64,000 bases of DNA from positions 175,130-239,129 of the forward strand of contig CACVBU010000004.1 in assembly GCA_902728285.1 (NCBI GenBank), written 5' to 3'. This DNA comes from Clytia hemisphaerica. Its lineage: Eukaryota; Cnidaria; Hydrozoa; Leptothecata; Clytiidae. Both the position numbers and the translations under genes were made by a program. The stretch's first letter is position 1; each line of letters begins with the position of its first letter. Under the pieces are notes generated by a model, which was given only the letters and a program-made list of their open reading frames with translations, made no database searches and was not told the origin of the DNA. Positions 1 through 11,882 of the stretch are shown here, piece after piece.

Positions 1-825
1 TTTTCAGTCCAAATTTGGGTTTTTGCCTGAAAAATGGCTCTTAGCAGGATTTTATTTCCAAATGTCGGGCATAGACGCCTCCCAACCCAAATGTTTTGAT
101 TTTTGGAGTATCCCAGAATACTATCAATGCAAAAAAATGTAGTCAGCATTTAAACTCAGTTTGTCGAAGCTTGCCTTAAAAAATGCTATTTTTGATAAAA
201 ATAATTTGTTTTTGCTTAAAAAGCGATTTTTGAAAACGCCATTAATGAATTTTTGAAAAAAGTGAAAACTTGAAATTCATTTTGCTTAAAGACTTTATTG
301 AAGACTTCCATCTCTGAAAAATTTCAGACATGTGAATTAATCAGTTTAAAGGTTTATGATCTTGCAAAATTGGCCTTAAAAAAGCATTTTTGCTACCCAA
401 AATTGGCTTTAAAAAACGGCTCGTTTAGGGTTCCAATGGGCACAATTTTCAACCCAATATGATTATTTTGTTGTTTCTTCTTAAAATTTAGTACAACAAA
501 TGAAAAAAATAAGATTTGAAATAGTTTTGACAAATTTACAGGCCTGAAAAGGCCAGAAAATGCCATTTTTTCCAATTTTTGCCGGTAGTGCGAATCAGTA
601 CCCCCAGGGGGGTTCGGCCAATTTTGGACTTCTGACCTTAAAAATTGCGCAGAATGCCTCACAATAGGTTAACTTTTCATAAAAAAACACTACATCTTGA
701 ATTTTCTGACTTTGACATTTGACGCCCCACCCTACTAACGCAGACTAACTTACAGCCTGTATTGGTTTAATTTTAATTTAACCATAAGGTTATTCAAATT
801 TATTTTGTGTTTTTGTTTATTGCAG
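1..825. other. Intronic sequence, no feature
   Basis: AT-rich intron upstream of the exon at 826. It contains degenerate repeats of the type cttaaaaa...catttttg and one G/C run (cccccaggggggttcgg). I see no exon. Confidence 0.6.
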
Positions 826-934
826 GATTATATGCTACTTTGTAAGCAAGAAGAGAGAAACTTGAGACGTGTTGAAGGTGATATAATCAGGAAGGAATCC
901 AACCTCAAAGTGGCCATGAGAAATTATGAAAACG
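826..934 (+). CDS. Coiled-coil gene, first exon in window
   Basis: Acceptor ttgcag, donor gtaagt. Encodes a charged helix starting DYMLLCKQEERNLRRVEGD. Ends in phase 1; the split codon is completed by AC at 3204 to give Asp. Confidence 0.8.
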
Positions 935-3900
935 GTAAGTTTTGAATTTCTAATTATAAGCCTCTCCAATCCTGCCTGTGTTTAATTTCCCCTTGAACTT
1001 TTGTTTTGATCATGCTTTAATTTTTTTTTAGAAAGAAAAACTTGTTACAGGCTTGTCTAGATTAATTATTCATTTTTATGAAATCCTGTCTTTCAAAAAA
1101 AATACTGCATCAAGCTTTTTTTTCTACACAATTCGACAAAGCTGCAGAAACGTTTTGAGGGAAAAAATATTTCATATTCCCTTTGAAATCTAAATTCACA
1201 TCCCTTTCTAAAATTGGGTTACGATCTGTTTGAGATACTGATAGTTCTAAGAGATTTTTAACAAACATTTTTAACAAACATTATTTCCACTCATGGCTCG
1301 CACCCCCCCCCCCGCCTGAGCGGGGGGAGCTACACCTAAAATTTGCCATATAAGAGGTGGGAGCTGCTTGTTTTTCCTGACAGGCGGGGGGAGCTCTATC
1401 TTGGGGGGGACCTGCATTAGTTTATGTAACTCTGGGGGCTAAATAACACTTCCTAAATATTTTTCTTTACTGTTGGTTTTTAATTTCTCTAAACCTTTAT
1501 GTTTTCATGCAAAGTGTGAACCCTTAAGTGCCAATGGCGTATATATTAAACATGGGCTATGTAGGAGGGCGAAACCAAATTTGGCCCTGAGAAACTTGAT
1601 TCTGTCCTCCAGCGAATTAGTTTGAAGTTTTACCACTCGGCACCTTTCCATCATTCAGTCAGGTCCGCACCTAAATCTGGCGGCGCCAAAGGCGCCTAAA
1701 AGAAAGAGGAGACTCTAAACTATCCAACGGACTATAAACGAGCTTCCAACTCCTTCTAGATCTGGAGATGAGGCTCAGAATGCCTAAAAACTAAGAAACT
1801 TCTAAGAAACATGCTGAGGCTGAGAATGAGAAAATAAGATTTTTTAACTCGGTTTTTTTAAGAACCTTTCAACCCAGCCTTCCATGAGGCTGATTATGTT
1901 AAAAAGTTTAGAAACATGTAAGAAACATTTAAGGCTCAAAAGGCCGATTTCTTAAGAAACATTGAGGCTGCTTGGTGAAACTAGTTTCTTAAAAAAAAAA
2001 ACGTGTATTCTGTTCAAGATTCTACAGCATCTTCAAAGCATGGTGTTCTTGGCTACCTTATCGGAACTAATTTTCACAGGAACTAATTTACGCGGGAACT
2101 AATTATTTGCGGTCAAAAAAAATTGGGAAAATTGCATTTTGTGGCTTCTAAGTTTCGCGGTTTTACCCTTTCTTGGACAAATTTCTTTCATTTTCCCAGG
2201 GATTTTTCCACTTTCTTGATAAAATTAATTGCTGGTTCAAAAAATGTTGAAATTAATTCCCGCGAAAATTAGTTCCAAAATGGTAGTTTCCACCAGCTAT
2301 AAATAGCAGTGGGCTATAGAGACCTTTTTTTTCAAAATTAAGTTTGCATAATTTTTTTTGGTTGGTTGGGACCCAAATAACATAAATCTAAGATATTTTT
2401 GGATATTTCCAAAAAATGGCGGTTCTCCGCCCTTTTTTATGCCCAAAATGGGCCATTTTCGGGCCATTTTGCTTGGAAAAAAAATCTAAAACCTGCTGTG
2501 TTGGTGCTACAACCATCAAATTAGGCTCAAAATGATCCTTTGAAAAAAGTAGGATTAGAATGTAACAATTATATACCTCTGACCATATATATAAACTTAA
2601 AAAATTAGGTTTTTCGGCCAAAATTGACAAAAATTGCGAAAAACAGGGTTTTGCCTGGAAAAAAATCTAAAATCTGTTTTGTTTGGGCTACAAGCCTCAA
2701 ATTAGGGTCAAAATATTCGTTGGAAAAAGTAGGATTAGAATGTAACAATTATATACTTCTACCATATATGTAAACTTCAAAAAATTTGGAAATTGGGCCA
2801 AAATTGACCGAAACTGGGGAAAAAAGGGTTTGCCTGGGAAAAAAAATATAAAATCTGTTCTGTTGGTGCTATGAACCTCAAATTATGCTTAAAATATTCC
2901 TTGGAGGAAAGTAGGATTAGAATGTAACAATTATATACCTCTACCATATATATAAATTTAAAAAATTTAAGTATTTAGGCTGAGATAGACCGAAACCGGG
3001 AAGAAACTAGGGTTTGCCTGGAAATAAAACCTAAAATCTGCGTTGTTCGTGCTACAAACCTCAAATTATGCAAACTTAATTTTGAAAAAAAAGGTCTCTA
3101 TAGCCCACTGCTACTATAAAAGAAAGAATGCACACTTATCTTGAACTGACCTTTTCAACATGAACCTGCACTCATTCCGAAACTTTTTATTTTTTACATA
3201 AAGACATATACCATAATCAAAGACATCAAGAGACAGAAGCTATCACTGCTGAAAAAGAAGAAGAAAAAATCAAACAACACCATTTCATTGAAAACGAAAA
3301 GGTATTGAATCTTATGGGCCTATTATTCCCTAAAGTAAAAAGACCAATTTTATAGGTGATTTTAAATCATGGGAATGTTTGCGTTTCGCGAAATTAAATT
3401 TTGCGGATTTGTTGAAAAACTGTGAAATTTAATTCCACAAAAATTTGTTCCCGCGAAAATTTCTTCCCTTTAAAGGTAAGGAAGAACATCTTCTACTTTT
3501 TCTTTAGATAACAAAAGAACGCACCAACAAAAATATTGGTTTGATTCATAAAGAAAAAGAGGGAGACTCAAAAGTGATCAATAAACTGTATGAATCTATG
3601 ATCCAAGTTGATTCTTATCTATAACTTAGTGTATGTTTTAAAATAAAACCTTTAGAAGGCATTTGAAAAGGACACGAGTTTCGCATGACAGTCAATGTTA
3701 TTTAAGTTACTTTAATTTTTACACTGCAGTAAACACGGTTGCTATTTTATTCAAATATTTTGTTTTCATTTACTTCACATAAATCTAGATTCTTCTTCAA
3801 TTTTTCAATAATATGTTAGAAATGGCTTGGAGTTCAAATTTGAAAGTATCGCTGATGCCATTCAACAAAAACGAACCGAAATGGATTCAATCGTCAAAGA

Positions 3901-6900
3901 ATTTGAAGAAAAACTCAAATTAAAAGAGGTATTTTTGTGTTAAAATGATCATTATTTTGTCGTCCAAAGAAAGATTTGAATGTGTTCCGGGGGTGGGGGC
4001 ACTTGTTCTGAAAAAGACAGTACAGAAACCGACAAAAAGCACACCCTTACAGTGCATCATTCTCTTCATCAGACCTTTTTAATGGAACACCTCCCTTTCG
4101 AAAAGGTAATTTTTGAGACATGCAGATGGGAAATATACGCATGTACAAGAGCGCGAACAGCATGCTATTGATTGAATAATCTAGTTTAATTTCCTTCCTT
4201 ACGAAGGAACAAAGGTAACTTACAGTGCAGGTACAGGTAGAGGTAAAAACATACCCTTACATACCCTTACATACCCTTGAGTGCTCCCCCCCTGGGATGT
4301 GTTACCAAAGAAGATAAAAAAATTTTATGAAGGGGATTTTAAAGATTCTATTTTTTTGACGGTTTAAAGTTTATTGGTTATACCAAAGAAATTACATTAG
4401 TCTTTTTGGCTAATTCCAAATCATAGTTTCCACATGAAGGCTTAAAAGAAAACACACATTGGTGATTTTGAAAATACTTTAATATAGCCTGAGACTGTTA
4501 ACTTTGAGATTTACAGTAATTGGCAACAAGAATGTAGTTGTTATGATAAAATACGCGAACATAGTGGGTATAATATAAAAATGTAATTTGTATAAAATTT
4601 TTATTCTTAGGAAGAAGAATTCCGATTGAAGAAAGAGTTTGCTAACTTGTCCATCGAATTGAACATGGAGGCACAAAAACATCGTGTACAAAAGGAAAAC
4701 GACAAAGAGTAAGAAGTCTGAGAAATCAGCTCAAAAATCCCTAATTTTAGACCAATTTATTTGTTAAGTAGACCTTGGCTGGCTGGCAGAAGCGTTACTC
4801 GGTATAGAATGAGTACCAAAAAGAAGTCTTTAGGTAATTGTCTTTACCATCACTTCAAGATTTTGTTAGTATCCTCGCGCCGTAACGGCTAAATTGATTT
4901 TTTGCTAATTTAGAATAGGGTATGATTCTTCCAGAACGAGATCGGATTAAATTTTTACACTTTATTTTGCTGATAACTTCATAATTGTCACTCCTTTCCT
5001 TCAATAGATCTTCGAACAAAGTGTCTCTACGTAATAAAACCGTGAGTACATTTTCTTCTTCTTACCTATACATAATTTGAATGTCTTGATCTGGCAATGT
5101 ATTGTATTTATTTTTTTTCCGATTTGGATGAAATGTGTTCAAGAATTCCATTTTCTAAACAGTTCTATAATTAGCTGGAGGGAAATAATAAAGGGCAGAA
5201 CCAGAGTTCTTTTTTACTTTTTTTGATTTCGGCCCGCTTTTTCTGACGATTCTGGATCTTGTGGAACTAAACGAAACACTCGGGAGCTGCTCGGAAACTA
5301 CTAAGATACTTTAACTTACTTGCTTGTCGACTTTTCTTCTAATAGCAATAAATTTCTCTTAATTCTTAGGAGAACTCAAGGAGACTCAACGAACTTGGCC
5401 ATAAAGTGCAGTAAGCATCTAAACTTATTTTGAGACCTCTTTACTTAATTTTGTGGGACTGGTTCTAGCCCATAATTATTATTCTTTTATGTGCTGTATT
5501 TAAAGCAGCGGAGTGTATGTAATGTAAAAGGAACCAGACTTTCATAGCCATTTTTTGAAATTGAAACAAAATGATGGCCATGAAAATGCTCTAATAGTGA
5601 GGTCTGTTAGCACAAAAATACTTCAGATGGTGATAAAAGCATGAAATTTGGCACAGATGATCCTTAGAGGGTCCAAAACTTAATTTCAAACAGTAGCACC
5701 AAATTTTGCCACCTGACCACCTGCCAGATGACGTCATCAGGTGGCTGGGCAAAAAATTATTTTTTTGAAAATATTCAAAATCTGATGGTTCCAACGGAAA
5801 GATCATGAAATGCTGATGAAAATTGAGGTATAAAGCATGCCTTGAAAATCTTCCAACCAAAAGTTATCGAGGTTGAAAGTTTTGTGATGACGTCATCATA
5901 AGCCTTTCCAGGCAAAACCTAAAAATCCCGCAATAACGGAACTAGTTGACCAAATTTGGTGTCTTGAATGAATCCATGTCTGTCCCTCTAAGGATCATCT
6001 GTGCCAAATTTCATGCCTTTAGCTACCAGACCTCACTATAAAAAATAAAGACTTGAACTGGCATTTGATACGAATATGCGCTGTTATAGGGTTAAGTCGG
6101 ACGACATTCCGTCTGACACTGATTGCGCCCTTTCTCAAGATACCAGAGTTGACACTCTTCAAGGAAAATAATTTGCACCTATTTGTTACGGCCGAACCTG
6201 TTTGATAGCTCGTTGGAGATGTCACTTTTGATTAATTAAATTTCTTGGCTTTTTAGGGCTCATAAAGAACGACGAGACAAAGCTGAACGCAGTAAACGGC
6301 GATACAGTCAAGATCTTCATGAAATGATCGGTGTCATGTCTTCACAGGCTAGAGAAGGTAGAAAAATATTTCATTCAGCGTGATGGCAATACTGAAGCAA
6401 ATTGACGAAATCTAGTGTTTTTGCTTACCCTTTTTAAATAACAAATCGTAAAAAATTTTGCGGGGACGCGAGCGTGAAATTACTTAGATAATTTTTCCAC
6501 CATTCAGAATTTGAAACTGCTTTTGGTAGAGAAAGGAAATGGGCGCCGAAATTAATGATGGTTTTAAAGTGTATTTTGAGGTTTTAAAGTGTATTTTGAG
6601 GCCCCTAGAGCCAAGGTCTTCGAGTTACAAACTTTAGATTTTTTTTGAATCTTCCGAAGCTAAGACACTTGAAAGTTTTCTTTTTCCGTAAATCAAAAAA
6701 TTAATTTAAATGGTGGAAAAAATGGCCGAAATTTGTTAACAGTTCACGATTCTCTCACCTTGGTAGTAACTGTTTTCAGAAAATATTTCCAGGTACCACC
6801 CCTGTTTTTGAGTGATATCATCAAAAACATGCTCGAAATCACCCTAATTTGCGATTATTTTTCAACCTAAAGCCATTTTTGTGCTAGATTTTCTTTTAAT

Positions 6901-9900
6901 TTACTTGGTTAACAGCTGTTGAGAACATTTTAATGATAATTAGGGAAAGCATAATTTCAAAGTTGGGTCTGAGAAAATTTTCGTCCATTTATAACAAAAA
7001 TATTTTTTGTAACAAAAAAAATTCATTTTTTGTGAAAAATTTTGAAAGTTCTTTATAAAAGAATTAAAATATAAGCACTTACTACACCAAAAGTGCTAGT
7101 TTTAGTGTTTGGCACCACCCCCAAACAGCAGTTACTACACTGTGTAGTAACTGTTTTCATAATTTCTGAATACAGTACCACCACGGTAGTAAGTGTCATA
7201 CTGTCTTGTAGTAACTGCGTGCCCCCCCTGACCTAACCCTTATTGATATCAGATTATAATTATTTTATTCCAAAGCTCTGATTAAAGTGAAGTGAACTCG
7301 GGTTAAGTCGAACTTATAATATTAAAAATATTTCTAAACTTCTAACTAAATTTTTAAGTCCCCTTCAAGGAGAGATCTTCGTAAAGTGCTTTTTTTAAAT
7401 TCGAATATCTCCGTAATTTGAACAATTTTTTTACAATTTTCTATTCAAGTTCAAATGTCAGAGAGCCAGCTGTATGGAGATTTGATTTAATTCTAGATGG
7501 ACGACGTTTGAAAGATATCAAAGTGAAGATTGAAAAGAATACAAACGACATGCGACAATCACAAATCAAACATGATTTATTGCAAATGGAAAGGCTTGGA
7601 AAACAATCTAATGAAAAAGTCCTAGTAATGCTTTCTCTTTCTTCATGAACTCTTTTAGTGCAATATATGAACGAAATTTTTTTATCGGATATCAGTCTTT
7701 ATTTACACTTTTACAAAAAGACCTGAATGAGAGGATTGAAGTGAAATTTTATTCATCCCTATACATATTTTACCTGTCTGGAAAGGATTGGAGGTCACAA
7801 ATTTTTCTTACTGAGTTGATACATGTTATTTAAAAAAATCAAAATAGTTATACTAGTATGCGTTCATCTATCAAAGCCATGGACAAATTTTAAACACAAA
7901 CACGTAATAAATACATTCAACATTTTCTTAACATTTTCTTTTTAATCAACTTTCTTTATGTCGAACAGGCTGTAAACGCCCGTCGTAAAGAGATCCAAGA
8001 TATTTTATCGCAACAACGAAAACAAAGGAACGACCAAACTACGGACGAGTTCCGGATGCGTAATTTAATGGTCAACCACGAAATCAAGAAGCAAAATTTA
8101 GACGACAGTATTCAACATTTATCGGTATATATTTTGAGATTTTTGGACAAATTTATCATCATCATTTAGTAAACAGTCAAAGCTGGTCACATGAAAGATT
8201 TGTATATGTAATCACATGATAACGAGTGCAATTCGAATATAATTGCACGAGTGATTTTTTTGTTATTGATTTTCCGAGTCCGAAAGGACGAGGAAAATTC
8301 GAAACAAAAAAATCACGAGTGCAATTTTCGAATTGTACGAGTTATTATGTGATTACGAGCTAATCGCACAATGGCTTTCACTACTTTTTCCCAGCTAGGA
8401 AAGTAAATTACACTGAGAGTTTTATATTTTTCTTCTCTCTTTTTGTCTTTCTTTTCGTCTTTCTTTTATTGTTGTTTATTGATTTTCTTTCTCACAAAAT
8501 AAATTTCGAATGCAATTAAAACGTTCGATGAAAAAAAAATATAAGAAAAAACATTAAAATTCAATTTTGTAAACATTAGGGGTGTGATAAACGATTAATT
8601 GATCTCTACAGGATGCAATTAACGAATAATTGCTCTCTTTGAGGGCGTGCCAAGTAAGAAAAAATAACCCATCGTGCGATTACGTTCTGTTATCTTGTGT
8701 TATCGTATTTGAATTCTTGAATTAAATTAGATTAAAAGTAAAACAGTCCACCAGATCTTAGTTGTTTTTGGAAGATAAAAACAGTATGAAGCAATGTTTT
8801 TATTTGAGAATAAGGGGTTGCAAATATGTTATTGATGTTTGTTTCTCATTTTTTATTATATCTTTCAACGCCAAGCAGTTTTTTAGTTATTTGGATTTTA
8901 AACATTCTTTTTTTAAATGGCAACCTCGTCAAATGCTCCTAGTCTACTTCACTGAACTCAGCGTCATCAGAAATCATCAAAAAGCAAAGTTCAGCCAGAA
9001 GTAGACTCTAGTCTACTTATCTATAGGTTAATTCTGACCTACTCATGTCAAAAATGAGCTATTGCGCGTACGCTATTATAATAAGTCTCATGATAAATCA
9101 TCAATCAGAGTAAGAATCTTAAAAAGATGTAAAGAACTTATTCATGACGGGTGGTTAAACAGGGCCGGCGAAACCGGGGGGGGGGCTAGGGGGGCTATAG
9201 CCCCCCCCCCCCCCCCCCCCACTTTTTTGCAAAAAAAAAAAAGAGAGAGAAAGAGAGGGTAAGAGAAAAAAAGAAAAAAAGAAATAGAAGAAACGTGGTG
9301 ACGTTTCTCAAAAACAACAATCTTTCTTTGCTCCACATCCATAAAAATCTAACGGATAAACTTGATGAAGTTGGTAGAGAGTTTGTGTCGACTCGAGTGA
9401 ATCGCTTTAATTACTTTGGACAATTTTAATCTTTGATTACTGTATGCTTACTGCCTGTTAAAAGCATACTTTAAATCTAATTTTACTGACGAATTTTGAA
9501 CATGTAAAAGTCCCGCTTTATTTATTTATAGGTTTCATTTTGTTATTATATAGTAGTATATTCTTTAGCAGTATAAAAAGACACTTAACTTCTTTGATTT
9601 TTTCATTCCAATAACTTCATAAAAATTAAATTTAGGCCGATTCTAAGCTAATGTAGAGTACCATAATTTCAAAAATTTTCCGGCCCGTCGGCCCCAACCA
9701 TGGTGGGGCCTCCTTAGTCACTATATCATTTAGCCCCCTCACTTTCAAAACCGATTCGCCGGCCCTGTTAAATAGAATTTTAGTAAGAAATTCTATGCTT
9801 GCCTTATCATTTTTCTGAATTAGTTCTATCTGTAAACAAATCATGTTATTCGTTGTAGCGAGTTGTGGACCGGCATGAAGATACGGAACACACATTATAC

Positions 9901-11813
9901 GGGCAAGTCCGCCAACTGGAATCTGATCGACGGAAACAAGAGCAGAATGTCCACTCGTTGAAACAACAGTTATTAGAAACTCAAAAACAAAACAAATTAT
10001 TGTTAAATGTAAGAGGTTTTATTTAAAATTTTAATGATGCTTTTTGGACTTTTTGATTTTTCAATTGCAAAGATTACAAAGGGACTTAAGCTTAAGTAGG
10101 GAAGGGAGGAGGCCCGAAGGTCCCTCTCTTCATAGCTATCTACACGAAAGTAGGGAAGGGATCCACTCTTTCTAGAACTGGATTGCTCCTTGATCCGTCT
10201 CCTTAATTGCCGAGCATTAAAATCAGAAAGGCATAAATTACCATTTTAGAATCTTTGGTATGACCTTCGGACTTTGCCCACCATCGCAAAGCTGAGTGTT
10301 CTACTTTTACACCGCGGATCGCTTGAAGGCTGCTGGAGTTGGATGACGCCAATGTTATTTTTAGGGAAATAACCAAAAAGTTAAAATTAGACGGTTCATA
10401 AGGAAAAGGTCTGATACTTTCTGATAAAGTTTTCTCTATACATTTTCATAGCAAACTGCATTCCGCTGTAAACAGCAAGAGATCGAATTGGAACAAAGGC
10501 TATTACGCGAAGAGGCTGATCTCCGAAAGGTAAAATAATTTATTCTGGAAAAACGTTTTTTTGGCAAGTGACTAAATTTTCCTGTCATTTTGAAATTTTG
10601 GTCATGAAAAAATATTCCTACTTCCTGTGTTGCGTTATAAGTGATAGTTAGTTTTCCAAAGAAATTTTAGCTACAATAAATCCTCGCTTTTAAAAATATA
10701 CCAACCATACAGAGAGTTAATTGTATTGTGGAAATTCTGTTTCGTTCTTGGTGTAGGCATTAACAGAACGAGAAGAGCGCATTCAAACGTTAGCCAAATA
10801 CCGAGGATTTTCTAAAGAAGAGAAATATATGCTGGAAGAACAACGAAAGGTAACCTTCTCTCTTGATATCTAACGGTGTTTGCAAAATCAATTCATTCAG
10901 CTTTGTTTTATGTTTTGTGCCAGAAAACGAATCACGGCAAACCCCCTCCCGGTGCTTTCATTGCCATTATTCCCCAGATATCCTCTTTGTTGTAATCGGT
11001 GAGCCTCCTTCGAAACAAAAAGATATGTTCCATTATATCTTTTATCTGGAATTTTGAAGATTTGATATCAGCGCGTGAAAGAGTTTCGGTTCTAACTGAT
11101 TTAATTTTCGGAAAATATTTACGAAAATTAATTATGAGCTCAATGTTTATAAACCTGTTATACATTTATCTTTTTCATTTTTGTTTGCACAGCCCTAGCG
11201 CACGTCGTTTCGTCTAGGGCTAGTCTACTCTTGAGCCTATACTAGAATAGAATTGGTGGGATTTATTGACAACGATTGAACAGAATTGGTTCTGTATCAA
11301 TTCGCCTTACACAATAAACCTTACACATTTAGTAGGACTAGCAGCGTGCATATTGTTTTTTGCATGTATTTTATAAGAAAATAGACAGAAAATAGTTGCA
11401 CGTATCACAGCTTGCTGCATGCACCAAAAGTAATTAGTGAAGATTGAAGTGAAGAGAAGAGAGAAAAAGAGATTGAAGAATAAAGTTGTTTCAAGAGAAT
11501 TTTTTGCACGAAAGCTCAAGAAGGTATTTTATATTTAGAATATATAATATGACAAAATTCCTTTTCTTATTGTTACGGAAGGGCCTTTCGAAATAACCAT
11601 TAGAGAAAAGTTTTCACAATACAGTAAAAGTTCTTAGACGGTATCGGCGTTCCACTTGGCCCCTTTGAGTCTTAGGAAGTATATCTGAACCAACCATTTA
11701 GTATCTCTTTTCCTTTTTTTCAGAACCAGGATCGACTTCATCGAATCGAACGCAAAACGAATATGATCCTTGAAACGCAACCCATGGGCAAACAATACGA
11801 AACTGTCTATTGA
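826..11813 (+). CDS. Coiled-coil protein, C-terminal 454 residues (14 exons; 5' end outside window)
   Basis: Fourteen exons on the + strand join in one open frame: 826-934, 3204-3301, 3508-3587, 3820-3928, 4611-4708, 5008-5041, 5370-5410, 6257-6357, 7497-7624, 7969-8124, 9859-10008, 10452-10529, 10757-10849, 11724-11813. All have AG acceptors and GT donors, and phases match at every junction (1,0,2,0,2,0,2,1, then 0). The product is almost wholly charged alpha-helix rich in E, K, R and Q, with no signal peptide, membrane segment or cysteine pattern, so it is probably cytoplasmic, cytoskeletal or ciliary; that role is inference. It ends ...GKQYETVY-stop. No family was recognised. Exons as short as 34 and 41 bp that keep the frame argue strongly for a real gene. 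The first exon here opens in phase 0, so upstream exons lie outside the window. It converges tail-to-tail with the giant - strand gene. Confidence 0.85.
1780..2009. mobile_element. Degenerate member of the CACGTTTTTT MITE family
   Basis: Repeats of aagaaac..aaggct and the right end ttcttaaaaaaaaaacgtgta match the TIR family best seen at 13570-13804 and 40094-40351. The left end is not recognisable. Confidence 0.45.
2053..2288. mobile_element. Inverted-repeat element with GGAACTAATTTTCGCG words
   Basis: Left ctacct..cggaactaatttt mirrors aaaattagttcc..ggtag at the right. The interior repeats aactaattt-type words. Similar words recur near 3380-3470 and 12330-12400, so this is a dispersed family. 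Confidence 0.4.
2304..3113. mobile_element. TIR element with internal ~181-bp tandem repeats
   Basis: Ends form a ~50-bp inverted repeat: tagcagtgggctatagagac at 2304 and its complement ending at 3113, extending to the ttcaaaattaagtttgca / tgcaaacttaattttgaa pair. Both sides carry ctataaa (2297-2303 and 3114-3120), a 7-bp target duplication. Inside are about 3.5 tandem copies of a ~181-bp unit, each with gtaggattagaatgtaac. No transposase is present, so it is non-autonomous. Confidence 0.75.
3204..3301 (+). CDS. Coiled-coil gene, exon 2 in window
   Basis: Acceptor ataaag, donor gtattg, leaves in phase 0. Glu/Lys-rich helix (EAITAEKEEEKIKQHH). It lies just 3' of a TIR element with tandem repeats (2304-3113). 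Confidence 0.8.
3508..3587 (+). CDS. Coiled-coil gene, exon 3 in window
   Basis: Acceptor tctttag, donor gtatga, leaves in phase 2. Encodes ITKERTNKNIGLIHKEKEGD and on. Reading past this donor reaches a stop within 13 codons, which supports the splice. Confidence 0.75.
3820..3928 (+). CDS. Coiled-coil gene, exon 4 in window
   Basis: Acceptor atgttag, donor gtattt, leaves in phase 0. The first base A completes a Leu codon from the previous exon. Helical sequence with heptad-like spacing (FESIADAIQQKRTEMDSIVK). Confidence 0.8.
3987..4296. mobile_element. GC-ended hAT-like MITE (copy 1)
   Basis: Flanked by atgtgtt on both sides (3980-3986 and 4297-4303). The ends ccgggggtgggggcac / gtgctccccccctggg are inverted. 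The interior has cacccttacagtgca words shared with the copy at 19661-19998. Lies in the intron between exons 3928 and 4611. Confidence 0.65.
4611..4708 (+). CDS. Coiled-coil gene, exon 5 in window
   Basis: Acceptor attcttag, donor gtaaga, leaves in phase 2. Encodes EEEFRLKKEFANLSIELNME and on, clearly coiled-coil. Confidence 0.8.
5008..5041 (+). CDS. Coiled-coil gene, 34-bp micro-exon
   Basis: Acceptor tcaatag, donor gtgagt. Only 34 bp, but it takes phase 2 in and returns phase 0, encoding (E)SSNKVSLRNKT. It is found only by joining the frames. Confidence 0.7.
5370..5410 (+). CDS. Coiled-coil gene, 41-bp exon
   Basis: Acceptor attcttag, donor gtaagc. Encodes ENSRRLNELGHKV(Q) and leaves in phase 2, matching the next exon at 6257. 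Confidence 0.7.
5595..6038. mobile_element. PIF/Harbinger-like MITE
   Basis: TIR tagtgaggtctg at 5595 and cagacctcacta ending at 6038, with a longer inverted block around gcatgaaatttggcacagat. A 3-bp TAA flanks both sides (5592-5594, 6039-6041), as in Harbinger-type insertion. It carries two of the window's TGACGTCA palindromes. No transposase. Confidence 0.6.
6257..6357 (+). CDS. Coiled-coil gene, exon 8 in window
   Basis: Acceptor ctttttag, donor gtagaa, leaves in phase 1. Basic helix AHKERRDKAERSKRRYSQDL followed by a Met-rich turn. Confidence 0.8.
7497..7624 (+). CDS. Coiled-coil gene, exon 9 in window
   Basis: Acceptor attctag at 7491-7496. Two phase-0 donors are possible: gtaatg after 7624 (preferred) or the weaker gtccta after 7618; they differ by Val-Leu. 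Encodes (D)GRRLKDIKVKIEKNTNDMR and on. Confidence 0.75.
7969..8124 (+). CDS. Coiled-coil gene, exon 10 in window
   Basis: Acceptor tcgaacag, donor gtatat; exactly 52 codons, phase 0 at both ends. Encodes AVNARRKEIQDILSQQRKQR and on. Confidence 0.85.
8209..8355. repeat. Foldback (hairpin) element
   Basis: taatcacatgataacgagtg is mirrored by the block ending gagttattatgtgatta, with nested inner arms (cacgagtgattttttt / aaaaaaatcacgagtg). Lies in the intron after exon 8124. Confidence 0.6.
9160..9767. mobile_element. hAT-like MITE with CAGGGCCGGCGAA ends
   Basis: CAGGGCCGGCGAA at 9160 and its complement ending at 9767 form TIRs of a kind typical of hAT elements. Long G, C and A homopolymers lie near the left end. 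The target duplication is not clear. No transposase. Confidence 0.5.
9859..10008 (+). CDS. Coiled-coil gene, exon 11 in window
   Basis: Acceptor cgttgtag, donor gtaaga; 50 codons in phase 0. Gln/Arg-rich helix containing the run HSLKQQLLETQKQNKLLLN. Confidence 0.85.
10452..10529 (+). CDS. Coiled-coil gene, exon 12 in window
   Basis: Acceptor ttcatag, donor gtaaaa; 26 codons in phase 0 (QTAFRCKQQEIELEQRLLRE and on). Confidence 0.85.
10757..10849 (+). CDS. Coiled-coil gene, exon 13 in window
   Basis: Acceptor ggtgtag, donor gtaacc; 31 codons in phase 0. Contains the non-repetitive stretch LAKYRGFSKEEKYMLEEQRK, the best seed for a homology search. Confidence 0.85.
11724..11813 (+). CDS. Coiled-coil gene, terminal exon
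   Basis: A polypyrimidine tract and cag precede it. Encodes NQDRLHRIERKTNMILETQP and ends at TGA 11811-11813. A 200-bp foldback (11883-12081) follows in the presumed 3' UTR. Confidence 0.85.
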   Translation, partial: NQDRLHRIERKTNMILETQPMGKQYETVY

Positions 11814-11882
11814 GATGGTGATTGTTGTGAACTTGGTTGTTATGGTGATATGTTGATTTTGTTTGGACAAAGTGTAGTGGCT

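Noticed and set aside
7418..7496. Upstream part of the frame starting at 7418
   Set aside because: It precedes the splice acceptor at 7491-7496 and is out of step with the preceding exon; only 7497 onward is exonic.
9181..9219. Long G and C runs as a functional G-quadruplex element
   Set aside because: They occur at the ends of several MITEs and may also reflect assembly slippage; no independent support.
9062..9342. Gly/Pro-rich ORFs on both strands
   Set aside because: Produced by G and C homopolymers at the end of a hAT-like MITE.
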